In this document: positions 17,174 to 25,702 of the stretch, in pieces | Numbering within the stretch: the first letter of the stretch is position 1 | Layout of the letters: every line of letters starts with the position of its first letter | DNA from: Nonomuraea basaltis | Lineage (GTDB): Bacteria > Actinomycetota > Actinomycetes > Streptosporangiales > Streptosporangiaceae | Assembly: GCF_005893125.1 (NCBI RefSeq) | Contig: NZ_VCJS01000055.1 | Span: 1-64,000 of the forward strand | Direction: 5' to 3' | DNA: 64,000 bases | The notes under the pieces: generated by a model | What the model saw: the letters and a program-made list of their open reading frames with translations, nothing else | Databases searched by the model: none | What the model was told of the DNA's origin: nothing | Position numbers and translations under genes: made by a program

Positions 17174-18898
17174 TCATCGCAAAGGCCGCCCCTCCCGGCC
17201 ACGTCCCTGATCGAGGTGCCGGTACGCGAGGTCGATGCGGGCCTTGTGGCGGGCGGCGCCCCGGGCGGGCAGGCTCCACTCCCCGTCCACCTCCACCAGC
17301 CGCACGCCCGGCGACTCCAGCCAGCGCAGGATGCACTCGGTCTCCTCGGCGCTGGCGGCGTGGACCGGGCCGGGACCCGGGATGACGGCCTCCGCCGCGG
17401 TCGTCAGGGAGGCGACGAAAGGGGTCGGGTGGGCGCCCTTCGGCATGACGCCGGCCGCGGCCAGCCTGCCGTAGCGGATGACGTGGATGTCCCAGCCGCC
17501 GCCGAACGCCGGGCTGGCGGCGACCAGCTGCGGGATGCGCGTGATGGCGCTCAGCCGCTGCATGCGGGCCGCCGCGCGGACGAACGCCGCCAGCCGGTCG
17601 CGGTCGATGGACGCCTCCTCGTAGCGCTGCTCCACCGACAGCCTCTCCATGCGGGCCGCCACGGCGGTGAAGACCGCCGTGGCGTCGAGGGTCATGGCGC
17701 GGCGGGCGCTCTCGACGTGGACGGCGTACTCCTCCAGGCTCTCCTTGCCCTCGCACGGCGCGCCGCAGCGGCCCATCTCGTGCAGCACGCAGGCCGCGCG
17801 CCGGGTGCGCAGGCTGATCGGCTGGGTGCACTGGCGCAGCGGGACCGCCTCGTGCAGGGCGATGCGGGCGTCGTCGGCCAGCCGGGCGCTGGTGAACGGG
17901 CCGAGATAGGTGGCCTCGTCGTCCTTCAGCTCGCGCACGATCGACAGGCGCGGGAAGGGCTCGGCGGTGAGCTTGAGCCAGAGGACCTTCTCCGGGAAGC
18001 GGGAGCGGCGGTTGTAGCGGGGCTTGGCGCCGCCGATCAGGCGCAGCTCCCTCACCTCGGCCTCCAGGCCGGTGGAGCAGACGATGTGGCGCACCCGCTC
18101 GGCGATGCCGATCATCTCGCGGATGCGCGGGCGGGTCTCGCTGGCGGTGAAGTAGGAGCGCACGCGGTTGCGCAGGTTGCCGCTCTTGCCGATGTAGAGC
18201 ACCTCGCCGCGCTCGTCCTCGAAGAGGTAGACGCCGGGCGCGTGGGGCACGGACTCGGCCAGGTGGCGCTTGCGCTGCTGCTCGGGCGTGGGCGCGCGGA
18301 CGAACGATTTGAGCTCCTCGAGCGTGTGCACCTGGAAGGAGCCGGCCCGCTCGATCAGCCCGTGCAGCACGGCCACGGTGGCCCTGGCGTCCTGCAGGGC
18401 CCGGTGGCACGGGTCGACGGGGCTGCGGAAGAACCTGGCCAGCGTGGCCAGCTTGGCGTTGGGCGTCTCGTCGCGGGTCAGCACACGGCGGGCCAGGTCG
18501 ACGGTGTCGACGACCGGGTTGGCCGGCGGGGGATAGCCCTGCGCGGCGCAGGCGGCCTTGATGAACCGGGTGTCGAAGCCGGCGTTGTGCGCCACCAGCG
18601 TGGCCCCGCGGATGAACTCCAGGAAGCTCGGCAGCACCGCCTCGATCCGCGGCGCGGCCACGACCATGGCGTCGGTGATCCCGGTCAGCACGGAGATGAA
18701 CGGCGGTATCGGCCCGCCAGGATCGACCAGCGTGGAGAACTCGCCCAGCACCTCGCCCGCCCGCACCTTGACCGCGCCGATCTCGGTGATGGCGTCCTCG
18801 GAAGGAGCGCCGCCGGTCGTCTCGAGGTCGAACACGACGAACGTGACGTCGCTCAGCGGGGTGCCGAGCTCGTCGAGAGTGCCTTGAACCGGATCCAC
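17174..18898 (-). CDS. DEDDh 3'-5' exonuclease / UvrC-like GIY-YIG fusion
   Basis: The 574-residue protein joins a DnaQ-like exonuclease (about 1-195) to a UvrC-like half (about 215-560). The exonuclease shows FDLETTGG (ExoI), HNAGFDTRF (ExoII) and HRALQDARAT (ExoIII with catalytic His), all DEDDh residues being present. The second part has the GIY-YIG nuclease hallmarks GVYLFEDERGEVLYIGKSGNLRNRVRSYF and a UvrC-like middle, but no C-terminal RNase H-type nuclease or helix-hairpin-helix. This matches the mycobacterial Rv2191 type. A role in DNA repair is inferred from the domains. GTG 18898 begins the protein; divergent from the kinase gene. Confidence 0.9.
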   Translation of the reverse strand: MDPVQGTLDELGTPLSDVTFVVFDLETTGGAPSEDAITEIGAVKVRAGEVLGEFSTLVDPGGPIPPFISVLTGITDAMVVAAPRIEAVLPSFLEFIRGATLVAHNAGFDTRFIKAACAAQGYPPPANPVVDTVDLARRVLTRDETPNAKLATLARFFRSPVDPCHRALQDARATVAVLHGLIERAGSFQVHTLEELKSFVRAPTPEQQRKRHLAESVPHAPGVYLFEDERGEVLYIGKSGNLRNRVRSYFTASETRPRIREMIGIAERVRHIVCSTGLEAEVRELRLIGGAKPRYNRRSRFPEKVLWLKLTAEPFPRLSIVRELKDDEATYLGPFTSARLADDARIALHEAVPLRQCTQPISLRTRRAACVLHEMGRCGAPCEGKESLEEYAVHVESARRAMTLDATAVFTAVAARMERLSVEQRYEEASIDRDRLAAFVRAAARMQRLSAITRIPQLVAASPAFGGGWDIHVIRYGRLAAAGVMPKGAHPTPFVASLTTAAEAVIPGPGPVHAASAEETECILRWLESPGVRLVEVDGEWSLPARGAARHKARIDLAYRHLDQGRGREGRPLR

Positions 18899-18973
18899 GA
18901 CCTAAGACCATAGAGAGACCGACCGACAGGATCGAATCACCATCCCTCTTGATCCTTAGTTACCCTTCCCTTT

Positions 18974-20482
18974 ATGTCCGCGGGAAGACTTGCCGGCCGC
19001 TACGCGCTGCTGCGCCCTCTGGGCGCGGGCGGCATGGGGAAAGTGTGGCTGGCCAGGGACGAGATGCTTGACCGCGAGGTCGCGGTCAAGGAGCTCACGC
19101 TGCCCGAAGGCATGGCGCCCAAGGATCGGGCGGACTCGGTGAAGAGGGCCGTGCGCGAGGCGCAGGCCACCGCGCGGCTGCGCCACCCGGGCATCGTGGC
19201 GCTGCACGACGTGGTCGTCGAGCACGAGCGGCCGTGGCTGGTCATGGAGCTGCTGCGGGGCCGCACCCTGGCCGAGACGGTACGCGAGTTCGGGCCCATG
19301 CCGCCCGCCCACGCCGCGCGGATCGGCGCGGACGTGCTGGACGCGCTGTCCGTCGCCCACGCGCAGGGGCTGCAGCACCGCGACGTCAAGCCGGCCAACG
19401 TGTTCCTGACCGACGGGGGCAGGGTGGTGCTCACCGACTTCGGCATCGCCAGGCAGGAGGGTCAGGCCGCGCTCACCGAGCAGGGGCTGATGATCGGCTC
19501 GCCCGGGTTCATCGCGCCCGAGCGGCTGGAGGGCGAGCCCGGCGGCCCGGCCAGCGACCTGTGGTCGCTCGGCGCCACGCTCTACGCCGCGGTGACGGGG
19601 GCCGCCGCCTACGAGGGCTCGGCGGCCCAGCGCGTACGCGCCACGCTGCTGACGCCCGTGCCCGTCGCGCCCGGGCCGCTCGGCCCGTTGATCGCCGCCA
19701 TGATGGCGCAGCACCCGGCCGGCCGTCCCGACCCGCGCGTGGTCGCGGACGCGCTCCGGCAGGTCGCCGGTGGAGCTCCGGCGCCGCGGCTGCCGGCCCC
19801 CCATGACGTGACCGCGCCCGGCAAGGTCAAGAAGCGCGGCCGGGCCGTGCTGTGGATCTCCGCCGCGACGGCGCTCGTGGTCGCGGCGGGCACGGCCGGC
19901 TTCTTCGTCCTGAAGAGCCTGGACGGCGGGGCGCCGGCGGCGTTCACCACGCCGATGGACGTGTGCACGCTGATCAGCCCGGAGGAGGCGGGCAGGCTGC
20001 TGCGCACCCAGAGCCCGCCCAAGGCGCGGCCCGGCTCCGACGAGGCAGGCCCCACGTGCGGCTGGCCGATCACCGGCACCGGCGTGAGTCTGCAGGTGCA
20101 GAAGGACTCCGACACGGTGGACCCGTGGTCGATGACCCCGGTCACGGCCCGCGCCCTCTTCCAGAACCAGAAGCGCTACTGGGTCAAGTTCCAAAACGAG
20201 GAACTCGACTGGACGCTTCCCGAGATCGGCGTGAAGGACACCAGGAAGGTCAAGCTCACCCCGGTGCGCCAGGTCGCCGGCCTCGGGGAGGAGGCGTTCG
20301 GCTTCGAGCTGACAGGCCCCACCGGCCGGGTCCACACCGCCTACGTCTTCTACCGGCTGGCCAATCTCGTGGTGAAGGTCGAATACTCCACCCTCGCCGA
20401 CCGCCCGACCGACGAGGACATCAAGCGGTCGGCGCTGAGCGCGGCGCAGACGAGCGAGCAGGCGTTGCGCAATGCCGGGTGA
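18974..20482 (+). CDS. Membrane Ser/Thr protein kinase with extracellular two-cysteine domain
   Basis: A 502-residue PknB-type kinase. Kinase domain about 10-265: glycine loop LGAGGMGKV (16-24), ATP Lys 39 (VAVKEL), catalytic HRDVKPANV (His 135), DFG in LTDFGIAR, and GSPGFIAPERLE. A membrane helix follows (about 293-312), then an extracellular domain that begins DVCTLISPEEAGRLL and has a second Cys in CGWPI. There are no PASTA repeats. The same extracellular pattern recurs in the next two genes. No clear ribosome site precedes ATG 18974, so a leaderless or weakly translated start is possible. It overlaps the next kinase gene by 11 bases. Confidence 0.93.
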   Translation: MSAGRLAGRYALLRPLGAGGMGKVWLARDEMLDREVAVKELTLPEGMAPKDRADSVKRAVREAQATARLRHPGIVALHDVVVEHERPWLVMELLRGRTLAETVREFGPMPPAHAARIGADVLDALSVAHAQGLQHRDVKPANVFLTDGGRVVLTDFGIARQEGQAALTEQGLMIGSPGFIAPERLEGEPGGPASDLWSLGATLYAAVTGAAAYEGSAAQRVRATLLTPVPVAPGPLGPLIAAMMAQHPAGRPDPRVVADALRQVAGGAPAPRLPAPHDVTAPGKVKKRGRAVLWISAATALVVAAGTAGFFVLKSLDGGAPAAFTTPMDVCTLISPEEAGRLLRTQSPPKARPGSDEAGPTCGWPITGTGVSLQVQKDSDTVDPWSMTPVTARALFQNQKRYWVKFQNEELDWTLPEIGVKDTRKVKLTPVRQVAGLGEEAFGFELTGPTGRVHTAYVFYRLANLVVKVEYSTLADRPTDEDIKRSALSAAQTSEQALRNAG

Positions 20483-21905
20483 CCTCTACCTGCTGGCAGG
20501 CCGTTACCGGCTCATCGAGCGCCTCGGGCAGGGCGGCGCGGGCACCGTGTGGCGCGCCATCGACGAGATTCTCGACCGGCAGGTCGCCGTCAAGCAGGTG
20601 CGCGTGCCGGAGGGGCTCGGCCCGTATGAGCGCGCGCGGTTCACCGACCACGCCATCCACGAGGCCAGGTCCGCCGGCCGGCTGCGCGACCCGGCCATCG
20701 TGCTGGTGCACGACGTGGTGCTCGAGGGCCACCAGCCGTGGATCATCATGGACCTGGTCACCGGCCGCTCGCTGGACAAGGTGATCAAGGAGCAGGGGCC
20801 GCTGCCGCCCGAGTTCGTGGCCCGGGTGGGGCTGCGGATGCTGTCGGCGCTGGAGGTCGCGCACGCGCACGGCATGCTGCACCAGGACGTCAAGCCGGCG
20901 AACATCCTGCTCGACGCCGACGGCTCGGCCATGCTCACCGACTTCGGCATCGCGGCCCAGATGGGCGGGCAGGGCGACAGGTTCGGCAGCGCCGGCTCGC
21001 CCGGCTACATGGCCCCCGAGCGGCTCAACGAGCAGCCCTCCGGCCCGGCGTCCGACCTGTGGTCGCTCGGCGCGAGCCTGTACACCGCGGTGGAGGGCCG
21101 GGCGCCGTTCGAGCGGGCGCTGCCCGCCGCGGTGGCGGCCGCGGTGCTGCTGCACGAGCCGCCGTTCCCGGCCAGGGCGGGCCGCCGCCTCGGCGGACTG
21201 CTGATGGCCATGCTCGCCAAGGACCCCGCCGCCCGGCCCACCGCGCCGCAGATCCGCCAGGCGCTGAGCGGCCTGCCCGCCGCCGTCCCCGCGACCAGGC
21301 GCCGCCGCCGGTGGCTGCTGCCCGCCGTGCTCGCCGCCGTCGTGGCGGTGGGCGCGGGCGGCTGGTACGCCGCCGGCGCCCTCGGCGGCGAGCCGGACCC
21401 CGGCAGGTTCGCCAAGACGCCGGACCCGTGCAAGCTGCTCAGTGACGCCCAGATCGTCGAGCTCATGAAGGGCACGCCGGAACGCATCCCGAGCAGGGCA
21501 GGCGAGTGCCAGTGGCTCATCCGCGAGGAGCCCGGCCGCCGCCTCACCGTGCGCACCTGGGCCGAGCGGCCCGACGGCGACCTCGGCGGCCCCCAGGTGG
21601 CGCAGCGGCGCTTCGCCAGCGAGAAGAGCACCCGGGCCGCCGGCCAGGGCGCGGTGCTGCGCGAGGCCAGCGGCCCGGTCGCCGACGTGGCGGGAGTCGG
21701 GGAGTCAGCGATCATCCAGAGCAAGTTCAAGCTCTACATCAATACCAACAAGAGCGGCCAATCCGACAGCATTGTCCTCTTCCGGACGAGTAACCTGCTC
21801 GGCGAGATCGTCTGGCATCGTGACGACATGCCGGCCTCCAAGCCGGCGGACAAGGAGACGGCCACCGCCGCGGCCCGCCTGGTCGCCGCGGCCCTGCAGA
21901 AATAG
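20472..21905 (+). CDS. Second membrane Ser/Thr protein kinase, HQD catalytic loop
   Basis: A 477-residue paralogue of the preceding kinase. Kinase domain about 8-265, with glycine loop LGQGGAGTV, ATP Lys in VAVKQV, and DFG in LTDFGIAAQ. The catalytic loop reads HQDVKPANI (137-145): the usual Arg of HRD is Gln, so it is a non-RD kinase and may be regulated differently. A membrane helix lies near 280-300 (LLPAVLAAVVAVGAGGW), and the extracellular part starts DPCKLLSDAQIVELM with a second Cys in GECQWLI, then VAGVGESAII and a C-terminal helix, as in the neighbours. ATG 20472 lies 11 bases inside the previous gene, indicating coupled expression. Confidence 0.92.
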   Translation: MPGDLYLLAGRYRLIERLGQGGAGTVWRAIDEILDRQVAVKQVRVPEGLGPYERARFTDHAIHEARSAGRLRDPAIVLVHDVVLEGHQPWIIMDLVTGRSLDKVIKEQGPLPPEFVARVGLRMLSALEVAHAHGMLHQDVKPANILLDADGSAMLTDFGIAAQMGGQGDRFGSAGSPGYMAPERLNEQPSGPASDLWSLGASLYTAVEGRAPFERALPAAVAAAVLLHEPPFPARAGRRLGGLLMAMLAKDPAARPTAPQIRQALSGLPAAVPATRRRRRWLLPAVLAAVVAVGAGGWYAAGALGGEPDPGRFAKTPDPCKLLSDAQIVELMKGTPERIPSRAGECQWLIREEPGRRLTVRTWAERPDGDLGGPQVAQRRFASEKSTRAAGQGAVLREASGPVADVAGVGESAIIQSKFKLYINTNKSGQSDSIVLFRTSNLLGEIVWHRDDMPASKPADKETATAAARLVAAALQK

Positions 21906-21918
21906 ACGCGTGGAAAGA

Positions 21919-21940
21919 GCTGCAAGCACCTTGCAAGTGG
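21919..21940. repeat. CTGCAAGCACCT/TTGCAAGTGG motif, copy 1
   Basis: CTGCAAGCACCT (21920-21931) abuts TTGCAAGTGG (21931-21940), forming the palindrome CTTGCAAG at the junction. It lies between the second kinase and the following gene. The same two words occur again at 23772-23810. It may be an operator or a small repeat. Confidence 0.45.
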
Positions 21941-21988
21941 TGTCATTACCATGTTTCACCGCAAGTCAGGGCGACCCCAGGAGTCCCA

Positions 21989-23551
21989 GTGAATCCCGGT
22001 AGCGAGTACGAGCCGCCGACCAACCCTTACCAGGTGCCCGGCAGGCAGTTCGAGCAACCGGCCATGCCACCGCGCATACCACCGGGCAGGCCACCGCAGA
22101 TGCCGACCATGCCGCAGATGCCGCCGCCTCCGCCGCCTAGACGGCCCACCTGGCTGCTGCCCACGCTCGCCGCCGCGCTCGTCGTGCTGGTCGCGGCCGG
22201 GGGCGTGGGCGCCTACCTGGTTTACGGCAAGGTCTCCGGCGGCTCCGCGCGGCCCCCGGCCCAGAGCGGCAAGCCGGCGTCCCAGCCCGCGGCCGCCGGC
22301 GCGAAGGGCCCCGACGTGTGCGCCATGCTCCCCAAGGAGGAGGCCGAGCGGCTCGTGCCCGGCGCGACCGTGTCCACGTCCTCCAAGGACAACGAATGGG
22401 CGGTCACCTTCGGCTGCAACTGGGTCAACCGCCGCATCTCGTACGGCGAGTTCTGGCGCAAGAGGGAGATCGACGTCAAGGTCGCGCAGCACAAGGGCGA
22501 GGGCGTCAAGACCGGCAGGTCGATGGCCCAGAACTCCTACGAGAGCGACCTGCGGAGCGGCAAGTACGGCGCCACCGCCACGCCCTCGCTGGACCCGGGC
22601 GAGAAGCTGTACACCTCCGCGGTCAAGGACGTCACTGGCGTGGGCGACGGCGCGTTCGCCCAATACACGTGGAGCCGCAGCAAGCTGTTGTGGTACTCCT
22701 ACGGCAAGGCGTTCGCCCGCGTCAACGACTTCACCATCGAGGTCAAGTTCCAGGCGGATCAGCAGCGCAAGGACGCGCAGATCCTGTCCAACGACACCGT
22801 GCAGTCGATCACCGAGGACAACGCGATCCGCGAGGTGAGCGGCCTGATCGCGCACTTCGCCAAGGGAGTGGCCGGCTGGCAGGCGAAGAACCCCAACGTG
22901 CTGGCCCAGGCCGAGGCGCCGAAGCCCACCTCCACGCCGAGCGCCGGCCCGACGCCCTCGCCCACCGCCCTGGCCGCGTTCCCGGCCGACTGCGAGGCCG
23001 TCGGCGAGGCCGCCACGCGGCTCGTGCCCGAGCCCACCACCCGCGCCCGCGGCCTGGAGCGGGGCGGCGACAGCCAGACCGAGTGCCGCTGGCTCAACCT
23101 CGACGTGCCCGGCAGCGGCGAGGGGACGAAGAAGATCCGCAGCGTGCTGATCACCGTGCACCGGTTCACCGACCGGGCGGGCGCGGTCCACGAGTCCGGG
23201 GCCAAGGCGTACTACGCGACCGAGCGCGGCGGAAACAAGGGCATGGCCGGGTCATCGATCGGCGGCATCACCTGGGGCAGGCTCACGGACGTCAAGGGGC
23301 TGGGCGATCAGGCGTACCAGCAGTTCCTGCAGACCAGGCGGGGTGAGGTGGCCGCGGCCAGCGGCTCGGTGCTGATGCGCAAGGGCGCGGTGGTCGTCCG
23401 GGTCGACTTCTCCGGCCACGAGCGGCCGGAGAACGTGCCGACCAACTCGCCCAAGGTCAAGCTCATGTCCGAGAAGGAAGCGATGGCCGGCGCGCTGACC
23501 ATGGCCAGGGCGTACATGGCGGAGCTGACCGATCAGCCGGTGGGCAACTGA
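21989..23551 (+). CDS. Membrane protein with two extracellular two-cysteine (DUF3558-like) domains
   Basis: A 520-residue protein: Pro/Met/Gln-rich cytoplasmic head (1-50), one membrane helix (about 52-76), then two copies of the domain found in the adjacent kinases. Copy 1 starts DVCAMLPKEEAERLV with its second Cys in FGCNWVN and VTGVGDGAFAQ later. Copy 2 starts ADCEAVGEAATRLV with the second Cys in TECRWLN and VKGLGDQAYQQ. A Thr/Pro linker joins them. The layout (Cys near a helix, Cys-x-Trp, a (A/V)xG(L/V)G(D/E)xA turn, final helix) resembles DUF3558-type extracytoplasmic domains. There is no kinase domain. GTG 21989 follows CCAGGAG. It may be a partner or substrate of the kinases. Confidence 0.85.
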   Translation: MNPGSEYEPPTNPYQVPGRQFEQPAMPPRIPPGRPPQMPTMPQMPPPPPPRRPTWLLPTLAAALVVLVAAGGVGAYLVYGKVSGGSARPPAQSGKPASQPAAAGAKGPDVCAMLPKEEAERLVPGATVSTSSKDNEWAVTFGCNWVNRRISYGEFWRKREIDVKVAQHKGEGVKTGRSMAQNSYESDLRSGKYGATATPSLDPGEKLYTSAVKDVTGVGDGAFAQYTWSRSKLLWYSYGKAFARVNDFTIEVKFQADQQRKDAQILSNDTVQSITEDNAIREVSGLIAHFAKGVAGWQAKNPNVLAQAEAPKPTSTPSAGPTPSPTALAAFPADCEAVGEAATRLVPEPTTRARGLERGGDSQTECRWLNLDVPGSGEGTKKIRSVLITVHRFTDRAGAVHESGAKAYYATERGGNKGMAGSSIGGITWGRLTDVKGLGDQAYQQFLQTRRGEVAAASGSVLMRKGAVVVRVDFSGHERPENVPTNSPKVKLMSEKEAMAGALTMARAYMAELTDQPVGN

Positions 23552-23872
23552 GCCGGCGGGCGCGACGGCCGCAAGGCGTCTCAGGGCTCACCTGGTGACG
23601 CTTCGTCCTCGGACGAGGGTGTGCAGGCGGGCCGGTTCGCTCTCGATGGGGTGCCGCAACAGGCGGGCACGCCGGCCCCGTGCTGCGAGGCCGCGCGGGT
23701 GGACAGGCTCGAAGCCCGGGCGGTCATCACCCCGGTGATCCGCGTCAACGGTTAATGAGGCTGCAACTGGGTTGCAAGTGGGACAAATATCGTTATGTCT
23801 GCAAGCACCTGAGCCGCGCGATCGGGTTTGTCCAGTACAGGGGCATGGGCAAACCTAGGGGGATCTCGCGGC
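23552..23872. other. Convergent intergenic region (321 bp)
   Basis: It lies between the sensor-domain gene and the PH-domain operon, which converge. It holds no credible gene. The only structure I see is the second occurrence of the TTGCAAGTGG and CTGCAAGCACCT words near 23772-23810. Base composition falls towards the right end. Confidence 0.6.
23772..23810. repeat. TTGCAAGTGG/CTGCAAGCACCT motif, copy 2
   Basis: TTGCAAGTGG (23772-23781) and CTGCAAGCACCT (23799-23810) are the same two words as at 21920-21940, in swapped order and 17 bases apart. The two copies bracket the DUF3558-like gene, but this one is in a convergent region where no gene starts. Confidence 0.45.
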
Positions 23873-25702
23873 TCATTGCTTTTCCCGCGCCGGCCGGTCC
23901 AGGAACGGGTCGAGCAGGCCGGGCACCGCCCGCGCGGCGAGGTCCAGGCCGGTGCCGCGGCCCACGTCCACCACGTCGTAGTGCCCGCCGCCGGCGGCGG
24001 TGGTGGCCGAGACCGTCACCAGGCCGGAACGCCGCTGGAAGTACGACTCCGTGATCGTCCAGCCCGAGATGCCCGCGCGGTCGAGCGCGACCGTGTGGCG
24101 TACCGTGGCGCCGCTTCTCGTGATCAGATGTCGCCCGCCCAGCGCGTGCCCGAGGCTCCTGGCGCTCTTCCTGGCGAGCCACAGTCCCGACGGCAGCGCC
24201 ACGGCGGGCACCGCCCACACCCATGGGCCCAGCCACGGAACCAGCACGGACACCGGCCCCGCGACGGCCGCCAGCACGCCGACCGTCACCAGCGCCCGCA
24301 CAACCCGTCTCCGCCCGGCCGCCGCCGGATGCGCCACGAGAACCGGCGCACCCCTGCTCCCGCCCGGCTCGCCCGCGCTCGTGGCAGGCCCGCTCGGACC
24401 GCCCGCGCTCGCGTCAGGGCCGATCGTGCTGGTGCCGGGGTCGACCACCGCGTCCGTGCCAGGGCCGTCCGCCCAGGAAGCCACAGGGCCTGCGACAGGG
24501 CCCGAGGCCGTGGGCGTGTTCGCGGGTGCGGGGTGGCCGATGAGCGCTGGGGTGTTCGTGCCCGCGATCCGGGCGGCGAGGCGGCCGGCCACGGCGCGGG
24601 GGAGCGGTGGGGTGAGCGCGGCGACGTCTTCGGTCTCGTTCTCGGCCGCCTTGCCGAGCCCGGTGGCGATGGCCTTGACCCGCGCCCCGCCGCCCAGCCT
24701 GAGCAGCAGCGGCTCGCTGATCTCCACCCCGCGCAGCCGGCGCTCCTCCAGCGTCAGCGACCGGGTGGTCAGCAGGCCGCGGCGCAGCCTGAGCCGGCCC
24801 GGCTCGCGTTCCAGCCGGTAGCGCCCCCACGACTCGGCGAACAGCAGCACCGCCCCCAGCGCGCCCGCGGCGGCGTTCGCCACGAGCAGCAGCGGGACGG
24901 CCGGCAGCGGCCGCGTGGTCACCCAGTCCCACACGGCCTCGGCCGCCTCGGTCCTGAAGACCTTGACGCCGGCCCCGTCCAGCGCCTTGTACGCGACGCC
25001 CAGCACCACCGCCGCGCCCGTGAACGTCCACACCGACAGCGGCGCGTACTTGACCCACGACCACCTCAGCACGGCGAGGGGAGCGTCTCCCTCATGGGCC
25101 GGCTCGGCGGCGGCGTCGCCGAGCAGCAGCGTACGGCGCAGCGCCTCGGCGTCGTGCCTGGTCAGCGGATCCAGGGAGAGCTCGTCGCCGCCGGCCGAGT
25201 GCTCCCCCGTGCCCACCTTGACGACGGTCAGGCCGAACACCCGCAGAACCGGATCGGCCCGCAGGTCAACGCTGCGGACGCGGTCGCGCGGGATCGAGCG
25301 GCGCTGGCGTACGGCGATGCCCGAGCGCAGCTCCAGCCGGTCGGCGGTGAGGCGCCAGCGGGTGGCGCGGAGCCGGGCCACGTCGTACGCCACCACCCCC
25401 GCGACGATCAGCACCGCCGCCCCCGCGCACGCCGCCACGACACCGCTGACCGCCCAGTCCCGGCTCGTGAGGAACCGGACCAGCCCGATCACCGCAGGTG
25501 CCACCAGCGCCAGCGACTTGACCGCAGACGCCCACAGGCTGCGCCCGGACAGCCGCCGCCACCTCGCCTCCACGACGGGTGGCCGCCTGCCGGCATCCCC
25601 GGCACGGGAGGCCCGGCCCACGTCCTCGGCGCGGGTCCGCTGCGCGGAGTGCCGTCCCGCGTCGCGCCGGCCGCCGGCGTTCTGCGCCGGGAGCCCGCTC
25701 AC
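23873..25702 (-). CDS. Multi-domain bacterial PH (bPH2) membrane protein, YdbT-like
   Basis: A 609-residue membrane protein with three bPH2-like units separated by membrane helices. The units centre on RWRLTADRLELRSGIAV (about 135), YRLEREPGRLRLRRGLL (about 305), and HLITRSGATVRHTVAL with YFQRRSGLVTV (about 540). Helix pairs precede each unit. A Gly/Pro/Thr-rich low-complexity insert (about 395-460) sits before the last membrane pair and is probably a variable linker. Family members (YdbT type) are membrane-stress or envelope proteins with unproved activity. GTG 25702 overlaps the upstream gene stop (GTGA). Third gene of a three-gene operon. Confidence 0.86.
   Translation of the reverse strand: MSGLPAQNAGGRRDAGRHSAQRTRAEDVGRASRAGDAGRRPPVVEARWRRLSGRSLWASAVKSLALVAPAVIGLVRFLTSRDWAVSGVVAACAGAAVLIVAGVVAYDVARLRATRWRLTADRLELRSGIAVRQRRSIPRDRVRSVDLRADPVLRVFGLTVVKVGTGEHSAGGDELSLDPLTRHDAEALRRTLLLGDAAAEPAHEGDAPLAVLRWSWVKYAPLSVWTFTGAAVVLGVAYKALDGAGVKVFRTEAAEAVWDWVTTRPLPAVPLLLVANAAAGALGAVLLFAESWGRYRLEREPGRLRLRRGLLTTRSLTLEERRLRGVEISEPLLLRLGGGARVKAIATGLGKAAENETEDVAALTPPLPRAVAGRLAARIAGTNTPALIGHPAPANTPTASGPVAGPVASWADGPGTDAVVDPGTSTIGPDASAGGPSGPATSAGEPGGSRGAPVLVAHPAAAGRRRVVRALVTVGVLAAVAGPVSVLVPWLGPWVWAVPAVALPSGLWLARKSARSLGHALGGRHLITRSGATVRHTVALDRAGISGWTITESYFQRRSGLVTVSATTAAGGGHYDVVDVGRGTGLDLAARAVPGLLDPFLDRPAREKQ

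Noticed and set aside
18956-20335. Minus-strand open frame opposite the first kinase
   Set aside because: Antisense of a kinase with all catalytic motifs; no independent support.
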